DNA from: Thuidium tamariscinum
Lineage: Eukaryota > Streptophyta > Bryopsida > Hypnales > Thuidiaceae
Assembly (NCBI GenBank): GCA_947034885.2
Contig: OX344749.2
Coordinates: 39,585,682-39,649,681, forward strand
Length of the DNA stretch: 64,000 nt
Direction of reading: 5' to 3'
Both the position numbers and the translations under genes were made by a program. Under the pieces are notes generated by a model. It made no database searches. It had not been told where the DNA came from and saw nothing but the letters and a program-made list of their open reading frames with translations. Below, piece after piece: positions 12,234-22,200 of this stretch. Position 1 is the stretch's first letter. Each line of letters starts with the position of its first letter.

Positions 12234-13016
12234 GAATCTGCTCACCTCAGTCAGCAAATCGAATATCTACCGTGCTTTCTATTGTCATATTCGTTAAGAT
12301 GGCGTGAAAAAATGTCGCTCAAGTGCCCCAAGCTCTGAAAGTTAGAACCGGCGTAGATCTGAGGTTTCGGTCAGTCGATTTAACCTGCGCCAATTCACTG
12401 AAATAGGGCATTCTAACAGATATTCAGAGCCTTAGTGAGTTTCAGACCTTGAAGAATGCGCTTTGGAAGGGAATGTGATTGAGCAATCACAACAGTTTAA
12501 CACAAAAACTCTGAAGATTCAAAGTAACAGATATCTGATTCACGTCAATGTCGTTAAATTAGTGGAATTCCATGACTAGCTTTGGCATCATTCAGGGCAC
12601 GCGGCCGGAAACGGAAACGGAAACCTGAAACGGAAACCTGTACCACTCCTAGTTAGTATATAGAGCTTTGTGCAGACGAATGACACAACAGGTTATTTGG
12701 AACCCAGAATCGCACTAGTTTAACCATTAATTCAGTCGTTCGTTCACAAAGTGCAGTCTATAGTTGTTTTTCGCCATTGCGGTGAAAATGTCACTGGTAG
12801 CATGAGTAATGATGCACAACTTGATATTCAATTCAATGCATGGGCTGCATGCCATTTCGAATTGGCACAAAATGGGCTACAAATCCAGATAGAAGTTTCG
12901 ATTCTGTTGGAGATTTTGTTTTCCATTTCCAAACTGCCAAATTGGACATACGCATTGCGCGCATTCACTGTGAAATATATCCATGGATTCCGGTACTGAT
13001 GTGGTCGAGTGCGTGA
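12234..13016. other. Upstream region of the F-box gene
   Basis: AT-rich sequence with a short imperfect GGAAAC tandem repeat at 12607-12640. It must contain the promoter and probably a 5' exon of the F-box gene, because that gene has no usable ATG in its main exon. I cannot identify the exon with confidence. An open frame at 12751-12999 has no family resemblance. Confidence 0.4.
12607..12640. repeat. GGAAAC short tandem repeat
   Basis: Three perfect GGAAAC units followed by two interrupted ones about 400 bp upstream of the F-box coding exon. Confidence 0.7.
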
Positions 13017-14342
13017 TTTGATGCATCGACAGAGGTGAGGGAGAATCCTACAAGAGAGGATGATGACAGCGACGAAGTCAGTGGCCGGCTTCGCGATGGG
13101 GATGCGGCCACGGCGAGTGTCGTCCCGAGCTCGAACTTGGCCGCGACTAGAGCGAGCTCCCTGCAGTTGGTGTTGCACGGGAAGGCGATTCTGAATGGGA
13201 ACAAGCCCGCAGCGGCGGATTTGATCGAAAACATCTGGAATAAGCTCCCGGACGAGGTGATGGACTTGGTGCTGGCGTGGTTGCCTCTGTCGTCCTTCTT
13301 CCGCATGCGCTGCGTGTGCCGCAAGTGGAACCACATCATCTCGTCTCCTCACTTCCTCGACACGTACTCGCGAGTGCCGTTCCGCACGGCATTCTTCCTG
13401 CACTTGATCCGCGTCAACGGCGTCCTCATGGCGGCCTGCCACGACCCCGTCGTCAATCGCTGGCAACGCTTGCCGCTCGACTGCATCCCCGTGAACGCTT
13501 ACATCCACGGCGGCGCGGGCGGTCTGTTCTGCTGCCAGCGCGTCGTCAACGCGTTTCTGGTGCTCTCGGTGTGCAACCCGCTCACCAAAAAATGGCGCGA
13601 CCTCCCGCCCATGCCGCATCTCAACACGGCCAGCTGTTTCGTGAAGATGGTGATCCCCCCAGCAAGTAAAAGCGGCGCCCCCTGCAGTTACAAGATCGTG
13701 CGCGTGGGGCAGCTGCAGCCGTTGCCGCCGGTGCGCCACGCGGGCGCGCGGATCGAGCTTTGCACGGAGGTTTACGACTCGGCCACGGACGCCTGGTCAC
13801 CCGTGGAGCACACCCCGACGGATCTCCGCTTTATCCAAGGCTGCTCGCTGTGCGATGGCGCCGTGCAATGCCGCACGTCCACTACGCGACGCATGGTGGC
13901 GTTCAACATGGAGCGGTCGCGCTGGACGGAGGTGTTCGCGCGTCACTTGGACCCCATTCTGGACTCCAAGCTGGTGGACTGCGACGGAAGGCCGTTCCTC
14001 GTCACGCGCGTCTGGAAGGGCGGCCAGATGGAGAGTATTGATGTGTGGGGGCAGAAAGCGCGAGCTGCGGGGAGCGACCCGTATTCAGATGTGGAGTGGG
14101 AGGAAGTGGGTCGCATGCCGCCCGCACTCTTCCAGCAATGGAGCTCCAGTGCTGGGCTCTTCTACCATGTGGGCGTCGGGGACTTCATCTACTCCACGTG
14201 CTTGGCGAGAGGCGACACCAAGCTCATCACCTACAGCTTGAGTCTGCGCAAGTGGCAGCTCATTGAGGGGTGCCCGGTGAGCCATATCAACACGTTCCTC
14301 GGGGGATTCGAGTTTCGGCCGCGCTTGGACGCTGCAGTCTAG
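13017..14342 (+). CDS. F-box protein of the At5g15710/HAWAIIAN SKIRT type, 5' end unresolved
   Basis: F-box proteins give SCF ubiquitin ligases their substrate specificity, by binding SKP1 through the F-box and the target through the C-terminal part. The frame is open from 13017 and ends with a stop at 14340-14342. An N-terminal low-complexity acidic stretch is followed by the F-box (NKLPDEVMDLVLAWLPL, FFRMRCVCRKWN). Kelch/galactose-oxidase-like repeats follow, with VCNPLTKKWRDLPPMP, TEVYDSATDAW, MVAFNMERSRWTEV, WEEVGRMPPALF, LITYSLSLRKWQLIEGC and the terminal FRPRLDAAV. The order matches Arabidopsis At5g15710. The first in-frame ATG lies inside the F-box (13260), so translation must start in a spliced upstream exon; AG acceptors near 13032-13034 would serve. 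The exon is much richer in GC than its surroundings. The substrate is unknown. Confidence 0.88.
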   Translation, partial: FDASTEVRENPTREDDDSDEVSGRLRDGDAATASVVPSSNLAATRASSLQLVLHGKAILNGNKPAAADLIENIWNKLPDEVMDLVLAWLPLSSFFRMRCVCRKWNHIISSPHFLDTYSRVPFRTAFFLHLIRVNGVLMAACHDPVVNRWQRLPLDCIPVNAYIHGGAGGLFCCQRVVNAFLVLSVCNPLTKKWRDLPPMPHLNTASCFVKMVIPPASKSGAPCSYKIVRVGQLQPLPPVRHAGARIELCTEVYDSATDAWSPVEHTPTDLRFIQGCSLCDGAVQCRTSTTRRMVAFNMERSRWTEVFARHLDPILDSKLVDCDGRPFLVTRVWKGGQMESIDVWGQKARAAGSDPYSDVEWEEVGRMPPALFQQWSSSAGLFYHVGVGDFIYSTCLARGDTKLITYSLSLRKWQLIEGCPVSHINTFLGGFEFRPRLDAAV

Positions 14343-15819
14343 CTCGATCGTCACGGCCGCCACACAATGCCGGCCAGGCAGCAGAATGGAAGTCCCAGCT
14401 ACTGCATGTTCACTTGGGATTCATGGTATCGATCAAAAGGTTCAACCCATTCGATGCATCACTTTTAATATACATATCAGCGGACCGCAAGACAGGACGC
14501 TGGATCTGGTGCTCGGAATTGAATTCTGGATTTATGAACTCCTGCCACTATCAAGGAGGGCAAAGAGTTTTTGGAAAAAACAGACTTTGAAAAAGAATCC
14601 ATCTAAATAGGACAGATTTTGATCATCATCTTGGATTTGGGTAAGTTCTATCTATCTCTTCCTGCGATCCCCCTCCCTCCATATTTTCTTTGGTGCAACT
14701 TGAGCACTGAGACTTTTAGGCAGTCAAGGCTACTATCTTGGCTATTGTACTCGTGATGTGTTCAAATCGGATTGAGAACCCACTTCAGCAACCAATTTTG
14801 ACACAACGCTAATGTGGAAACTTCAGATGAGGCCAAATTTCTTTGATCACCAGAAATGGTGAAGAAAATGGGAAGAGCTAGTCATAATATAGGGAATTGA
14901 GCAAAGACATCTGGCCATATTTGAATTTCTGAGAAATTGGCTTGTGTCCCGCATGTGCTGTGGAGTCATTATGGTCCTTGCTGTCTGTATTGCATAGTGC
15001 AAAATTCCCTGATCTAGAGCGCGGAATTAAGATCTTACACCACGCCTTCTTTGATCGCGAAACTACTACTTTTGCAAAACGAGATTTGCAAAATCCAAGT
15101 GAGGTTTTCATTGACAATCCAGCGCCTGATCGTCCCAAAAGTTACCGCCCCGATCATTTCAGGTGAAAAGTGGAGCTTTCGCATCGAATGTCGAGCCCAG
15201 ACTGCGCATGCTTGATAGTGTGCATCGATCACAGCTGTGAAAGCATGGCGAATGGAGCAAGAAGACCAAGATGCCATTGCAGTGAATACGATAGAAGCTG
15301 ACTCACTTCCGGTACAGTACCGGGAAAAAAAATTCTGAAACGAATTGGGTGATTTCCAAGCTCACAACGTTCTTCAAAACATTACTAGAGTGCCCTGCGC
15401 CATTGCCACAGTCAAATCTTATTTTGGAATACGTAAAAACTTTGAAATTCAATAACTCTCACAGTGTAGGTCCAAATGCCACAAAACAAAGTCCATGCAC
15501 TCCTCCTCATTAAGGGCTTTTTGAAGGTATCAAGATTGCGACCAAAATATAAGTAAAAGTAATTTTTTAAATAAAAAATAACTCAAAAATTCATACCTTT
15601 CACACCATAGGTTGGAACACCACGAAACCAAGCCCATGCACTCTTCGCCAAGAGCTTTCCAACAATATCAAGCACACGACTAGAGACACACAGTTCGGGA
15701 GATCTCAAACTACCTATAGATTGACCATTGCAATTGAGAAGTCCTTGCTGAAGTATGCAACCTTAGGAGCCACATGCCTCTTGCTTCCAATTGCAAAATG
15801 TTCTACCTCCAACCAGTTA
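14343..15819. other. F-box 3' flank and intergenic DNA
   Basis: No coding exon, RNA gene or clear repeat recognised. The first few hundred bases probably include the F-box 3' UTR. Several short open frames around 14.9-15.3 kb on both strands overlap each other and show no family motif. Confidence 0.5.
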
Positions 15820-16252
15820 AGGTAGACCAACCTAATTCCATCTACAACCCATTTCCGTCATTCTATTTTTGTCCCCATTACCACCCACTCCACTATCCAA
15901 ATTTGTCCAAAAATGAGCCAATTCTATGTAGAAATTTGACAAAATCAATGCATTTATGTCATTTAGGGTAATGTGGCAATAGCTGATTGGTGAATTCTTA
16001 AATGCTTATAGGAACATAAGGAAATGGTTATGGGTTGTTTTTAGGGCATTCATGACCCTAGTCACAGGTGCTTTTGTAATTTAGGGCTGAACACTTCATA
16101 AATTCACAAAAATTACAATTTTGATCAAAAAATTATAATTCCACTTGGGATTGATTCATGAAACATGCACACCCCTCTGAAAAATGTGTCTCTTGGAATT
16201 GGCCCCTAGGTAGTCAGATTGCAAATCACGGTGGTAATAAGTCGGTCTACCT
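15820..16252. mobile_element. 433-bp MITE with AGGTAGACC inverted ends
   Basis: Termini AGGTAGACC at 15820 and GGTCTACCT ending at 16252 are inverted, with partial pairing beyond them, and TA flanks both sides (15818-15819 and 16253-16254). No transposase frame. TA duplication and small size suit a nonautonomous Tc1/mariner-type MITE. It shares the TA/AGGTA end style with elements further right. Confidence 0.6.
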
Positions 16253-17445
16253 TACTACTGGAACTCAGGGAGGTCTCGGTTAGCTTATCTTAAAATCGTT
16301 CAGAGTTCACCCTGCTCCACTACTGATGACAACAAAAACAAAAACATTTACACCACAAAGCAAGTAACTTTTGTCGTGGAAGGCATGAATTGACAGCATG
16401 TATCGCATGACAAGCCCAGTGTCTTCTTCCTTGTCGTTATGAGTACCGTACCTCCAACATAGGATAAGACCAACACAGTACACAGAACTCATAACGCGCG
16501 TACGAAAGCCATAAGGTTCTCCTCAGTAAAAAGTGAGAGCAGCAAGCTGAAGTGCAGCACGTCTCTGCTACACGTCTCTGCACGGGCTAATAATGTTATG
16601 AATGAATGAATTCAGTAGCTTCATAAATGTGACACAAATGAGAGGATAATGTAAGTTTGAATTACCCAATCAGTAGCATTTCTTATTCAACAGATGAACA
16701 GAGTGATCAAAGATTCAAAGCAATTATGGCACAGACGGGAGGGGGTGGGGGAGGGGGGAAAGGTCCTACAATACAGTACAAATCAACTCTTTTTCAGTGC
16801 GCGGGATATACAGTACAATTCCTACAGAAGCATCATCGGTGCGTCATTGCAGCACTGCCATATGGAGCGGAAGCCAGTTGCGTCGGGAGAACTTGTACAC
16901 TCGCAAATGGGGATGTATCATACCCAATCAAATCACAAGTAATGTCGGCATAGAGATGCCCAGGAAAATGGGGAAGGGTCTCTGCCAACTCGGTGTTGAC
17001 GTAGTCTTACAACGACTTCGAATTCATTACCCGGGTGGCCGCTGGAGATTGGTGGTTGGCTAGCAACTCCACTGTCGGTGATAAATGCCCCGCCAACCAG
17101 CTCTAGGATAAGTGACAGGGGAGCCTCCAATCCAATCGCAATGAAGAGAAGCCAGACATACACGGATTCCAATCCAGATGTGTCAGGCGTAGGATCCCGA
17201 GCCTGACAGGAGCAGATGATCGGTAGCCTGCATGGCGATTGGATCAATCCCGCCTGCCAGCCATTGTCGCAGCAGCAATGGCATCTCAGCAGTCCTGGCA
17301 CTAATCAGGTGGCAGCTGGGCTTGGAATTTGGGTTTTACGATCTCCATCGCGGCGAACGCAAGCGAAGAATCGGGTAAGGAGGGTGCCTGGTTTTACGAT
17401 TTTTACCATGGCTGGTGGGGTTTAGCGTTTCGAAGGCGGCTGGGG
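16253..17445. other. RCC1 gene 3' flank
   Basis: Holds a G-rich tract at 16738-16760 and then moderately GC-rich sequence, likely including the 3' UTR of the minus-strand RCC1 gene. No exon recognised. Confidence 0.45.
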
Positions 17446-20400
17446 TTATCTGCGGTGGCGCTGGGATTGCGTGCGAAACTCCGCGATGGAGGCGGCGAGG
17501 GCAGCAGGGGGAAGCATTTCCCCGCGGTCGCTCAAAATCCCGGACATTCGGAGCGCGAGATCGCCGGGTTCGTCGAAGAAGGGGGTGCTTTGCACCGAGT
17601 AAGGCTCCCGCACGGGAGGTGGCTCCTGGTAAGACGACGCCGCCGCGACGCCGGACATGGCGCGGCGACACCAGTCCTCCATCTTCCGTTGGAATAGCAT
17701 GTCTTTCAGCCGGTTGCGCATGCCTTTGTAGAAAATGTCGAGCTTGGCCTGCGCGGGGTGCAATTGGAAGTTAGATTAGGAGGAGGAGGAGAGGATGGAG
17801 TGGAAGAGGAGTGAGTGGCAACTTACGAGCTCTTCGAGCGGCGCCTCCTCGACCCGCTGTTGCCATTCCTGGAGTGGGGAGGTTTCGGAATGGGATCCGT
17901 TGGCGGCGTAATGGTTGGGCTTGGCTGGAAGGGGCAGGGTGAACGTTTTGAGCCCACCGTACACTGCGGCGTGGAGATTTTCGGCGTAGCGACGGCTCTC
18001 AGCGAGCTCGGCTTTCAAGGCCGGGACGTCTTCGTGATGATGATGCGGGGGTGAAGCTGCTGGTGCGTTTCCCACTTGGTACTTGAATGCTCTCATGCTC
18101 GGGCTCATGGTGGCTGTGGACGGCTCGCTGCCCATTTCGCGTCGGAAGCTGCGAGGATTCGAATGTTCCTGGGGGTCGGCTTGCACCGGAGGCCAGAACT
18201 GATCGCCACGACGAGACGGCCGCCCAGGCGAGATAGCAGCTTGTCGAGACGGCCGCCCAGGTGATATCGCGGCTTGTCGTGACGGCTGCCCGGGCGGTTC
18301 CATGGCCTTTCGGATACTAGCAACCTGGCCGCGAGGAGGCCGCTCCGTGGCCTCCAACTGCAGTTGCTCGCTGGCTGATCGCGAAAACGAGTTGCGCCGA
18401 GAGGCCTTGTTGTTTTCGTCGGCGACGTAGGGTCGGATCTCGTCGCCTCGACCACGAGAGCCGCCACGGCTCGACGCACGGCTGGACCTCCGATCCTCAT
18501 ACTCGCGGTTGGGGTCCAAATCCTTGGGAATTCCGGGCGGCCACAGCACGGGGCTCGGGAACCAGCTGTCTGACTGATGACCCAGCCCCAGGACACCGTT
18601 CTTGCCGCGACCCCAAGCCCAAAGATCCGTGCCCCCGTTGGCAACCGTCACCGTGTGCGCACCGCCGCACGCAATCCCCTTGGCACCTGACAGCGGATTA
18701 CACTTCGCGGACGACTCACCAAACACGCGCACCGGCGTGAGCGCATCCCCGCTCTTCGACCCTGGCGGTCCGATCCCGGGGCTGCAGGAAATTCGATACT
18801 CTTTTAGAACTGAATTTTCCTAGAGCTACATATGACAGCACATGATTCCAACAATTGGCAGCATAAAAATCCTCTTACCATTGTCCAAGACCACCTTCCA
18901 TTCCCCAGACCCACACATCTCCCGACTCCGTGACCACCGCCGTGTGAAACAGCCCACACGAAACGGCTTGAATCCGTTCGTGCGTTGGGAGCGAGTCCAC
19001 CAAACCGGGAGTGTGCGAATTCGCCCGCGAGCCCATGCCTAACTGCCCATTCTCATTCTGTCCGAACGCCCAGCACGTCGACAATCTGGCGCTCACAGAT
19101 TGCGCCTCGCGCTGCTTCGACGCTTGTACCTGTGCCCGGAGTGGGGGGCCTCCCCAGCTGGAAACCGAGCTCACCGAATGCGCCCGGGAGCTACCATCGC
19201 TGGCGATGCTGTAGGTGCCTCGCTGCTGGCTTCGCGAGTGCAGGTTGTTAGACACGGAGTAAGGATAGCCCTGCTTCGATCGCACCCGCGGCGACGACGA
19301 CATCGAGTCCATGTACTGCTCAGGAATAACTCGTCCACGTAGCTTCGGCGACGCCATCACCTGATCCATCACGGATTGTGGCTGATTCATATGAATCCCA
19401 GAGTCCCCAAAGTCATCTGTCACCGTGACGACGACGCTGTGGAAAAATCCGCACGCGAAGTCGACGATCATGCCCACTTGCTGCACGCCCATCGCCTTGA
19501 CCACGGTCGGTGAGTCCCTGGAATCGAAATCACCCAAACCGAGCTGACCATACGCATTCCCTCCCCACGCGTAGCATTGCACGCCGCTGCGCCCATCAAC
19601 GAGTGCGAGAATGTGCTCACTCCCGCACGAAACGCGGCGTACCTTGTGCCCCATGAGCGCGAGCACGCGCTGGGGCTTATCAATGTTGGCAAGTTCGAAG
19701 GAATCGGGGGACGTCTGCGCGTCCGCACCGGGTTGCGGGACGGCTCCCCAGAGCCATAAGCCGCCTTCGCTATCAATCGCGCTCGACATCATTCCGCCTG
19801 CTTCCACTATCGTCAGCCTAAGTTGCCTCCCTCCACTCTTCCGACTCTCCTCAAAGGAGAACCCCCCCGTAGCCGGAAACGTGATCGGTGCAGGATAGGA
19901 CGCGGCTCTTTGACGACCCAGCTGACCGTCCATGTTTCAATTAAGGAGTGGCACAAAAGCATAACCGGGAAAAAAATCACACGCCACGAATAGTCAATAA
20001 AATGAATCAGAACACAAAGCGAGAATTTTGAAGTAGGATACAGGCATTGAATCCCCATGACCACACGGTCCCATCACCTGTTGCCAAGCACAAAATTCCA
20101 ACCCCCAGCAATTGTTAGCCCGCGCGAGAAATCCCACAACATTCCTCAACAAAAATTACTTCATGAGCGCCTGCGGTGATGGGTTCCAGAGTGACGACAG
20201 TACCGGAGAGAGCGAGGCTGTGATACGAGCCAGCTGCAATTTGGGTGATTCTGGATCTGTCGGCCAAGTCCCAGTCCGAACTGGCGCGCGTTTCAGGCGA
20301 GTCCGAATCCTCCTGCTCCACTGCCATGCCTATCTCCATCAGCGTTGGTTCCAGCTCGTCCTGGAACACGCCCATGCCTTGGCGACCGAATTGGCCGCGA

Positions 20401-21050
20401 CCCCATGTGTACACGCTGCCGCTGGCTGCACAAAACGTCACATGGTGGACAGCGCAGCAGCTGCCATATCAGTCTCTGCAATCTCGACACCGAAACGTAC
20501 CCTGGAGCTCCGTGATCATCCCATTCCATAGACGGCAACGCAACTCTCCACAATCCTAAATACCCCATTGAATGCTCACTCTCTAAATGTGCTAATCAAG
20601 CAAGCCGCGCTCACAAACTGGAAGCATTCTTGCACCCGTTTCGTCTAAGCAAAATCCATCAACCAGTGTTCAAAACTAATTCAAAACGTGGAGCCGCTTC
20701 CAGGTTCCAAGAAGAAGGTCGGGTTTCACCGTGCATAGAACAATCTCCGGACGAAGAATTCACACGAATTTCCTCTCGCGAACGAGTGGATCTCTTCTCG
20801 ACACCGCGGTTGACCTCTCACAAACGTGCAAAGAGAGAGCCTGGCTTACGAATCCGTGCGAGAATAAGGGAAGCGGGATGTGCCTGTTGAGTCATCGGAA
20901 TATGCGGATAAGCGAGTTTTCTGAAGAAAAGAGTGACAGTAGTAGTACCGCACCTGTAAGAGCGAGCGTGTGCGACTCCCCTACCGCCACTTGCACCACC
21001 GTCACCGCCGCAGGATCAACGTCATGACTGGTCTCTACCGCCCGCGCCAT
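17446..21050 (-). CDS. RCC1-repeat protein with a low-complexity C-terminal region
   Basis: RCC1 repeats fold into a beta-propeller used for protein or chromatin binding. Exons: 20954-21050, 20204-20425, 20042-20077, 18879-19929, 17827-18781 and 17446-17748, 887 residues, all in phase. The start is the ATG at 21048-21050; there is no ATG further upstream in that frame. Repeat signatures are VAVGESHTLALT, SVYTWGRGQFGRQGMG, IAAGSYHSLALS, VWSWGFNA-YGQLGR, VSCGSEHILALVDG, CYAWGGNAYGQLGLG, WAFGQNENGQLGMG, VSCGLFHTAVVTESG, IACGGAHTVTVANGG and WAWGRGKNGVLGLG. The C-terminal third is basic and Ser/Arg/Pro-rich, has three 11-residue GRPSRQAAISP units, then predicted helices (ALKAELAESRRYAENLHAAV, LDIFYKGMRNRLKDM). 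I see no PH, FYVE or BTB motif, so it is not a PRAF or BTB-type member. Function unknown. The junction after the 36-nt exon is unusual (see findings). Confidence 0.85.
18211..18293 (-). repeat. Three in-frame 33-bp units in the RCC1 gene
   Basis: Imperfect 33-bp tandem units encode the 11-residue motif GRPSRQAAISP, the first and third diverged (GQPSRQ, GRPSRR). The length is a multiple of three, so copy changes keep the frame. Confidence 0.75.
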
Positions 21051-22200
21051 CGCTCCACTATCCTCTACCTCGTCCTGCTCTTCCCCTTCCAACTCCTACC
21101 CTCCCCTCGTAATTCTCTGCCTCAAAGCTTCCCCCGAAGCTCAACTCTCCAACCCCCGCCGTTACCACCCGCAACTCACACTCCCCTCCCACACATACCG
21201 GTACCACAAATACGGGATGAAATCCTCCATCAAGCTCACGCCACGCGCACAACTGAACCCACCCCAGTCACCCCCGAGCCTAGTACGACGACTCCCACCG
21301 CTTCTCCATTCCCGCAACCCTCTGGTCGCTCAAACGATCGACACCACCAGTGGAATTCATGCACGCGGATGTCGCGGGCGCCATGATCAAGGGCGCCATG
21401 TTTCCACCAGGTTCAGACGACGACTGCGTCACTCCTACAGCATTCCCTGGCAAACCAACCTGCCAACCACCCAACCTCAAGTAATCGTAATTCTACAGCT
21501 GCTGGCTCTCGCGCTTGCTTGCTTCCGGTGTCCGTGAATTTTCCAGGCTTGAATAGTGCCGACGACGAGTCCGTACGTACCTCCGCCGGAAACGCAGGCG
21601 GCACCACTAATTTCTAGGTTGCGAAGAAGTATGATAGTAGTATCTGCTCGGTTGTCTGGGGACTGTTGTTGGGTGCTGGTGTGTTGTTGCCCCCCAGCCT
21701 GGTAGTGCTGGTTGGCTGAGGCGCGCCGGCCGTGCGATCGATGGCGCGATGACGGAATGTCCCGGACGGACGCGGTTCAGGCGGGCGTGGCTATGGCGGG
21801 ATCCCTGCGTCGTCCTCCGCTGGCCTTTCCATCGTTTCAGCCATTCAGCCATTCAGCGATCAGCGACAGCGGAAATGAGAGCAGCAGACTACAGTAGCCA
21901 ACATTCTATTGCGGGGCCTGCCACCGCAATTGATGCGCGGCCCTGTAATCCATTTGCATGGTCGCCTCCAACTCCTAAGGACCGTTGAACTTCTCCCGAG
22001 AGCCCCTGATGAGTGAGTGCACTTCCGTCACTGGCTGCCCCTGCCGCCTGCTGCCTGGCTGGGGCACGGTCAGGGCAGGACTGGCTGACTGGGTTTCGAA
22101 TTCTTATTATTACTACTCTCACCTGCGGTACAGGAAGCTTTGTTACTGTACAGCTACTCTGGGTTTGGGTTTGGGTTTGGGTTTTTGAAACAAATAGAAC
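21051..22200. other. RCC1 gene upstream region with a GGGTTT tract
   Basis: Expected to contain the RCC1 promoter and leader. Plus-strand C/T/A-rich sequence at 21060-21350 is compositionally biased and opens several overlapping frames with no family resemblance. Four perfect GGGTTT copies lie at 22161-22184, the last gene-like composition before the AT-rich desert. Confidence 0.45.
22161..22184 (+). repeat. GGGTTT x4, telomere-like hexamer
   Basis: Four perfect GGGTTT copies. The plant telomere unit is TTTAGGG (7 bp), so this is a related hexamer, not a telomeric array. Confidence 0.7.

Noticed and set aside
12828-13739. 303-codon minus-strand frame opposite the F-box exon
   Set aside because: His/Arg-rich shadow of the GC-rich F-box coding strand; no independent motif.
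22161-22184. Interstitial telomere
   Set aside because: GGGTTT is a hexamer; the usual plant unit is TTTAGGG, and only four copies are present.
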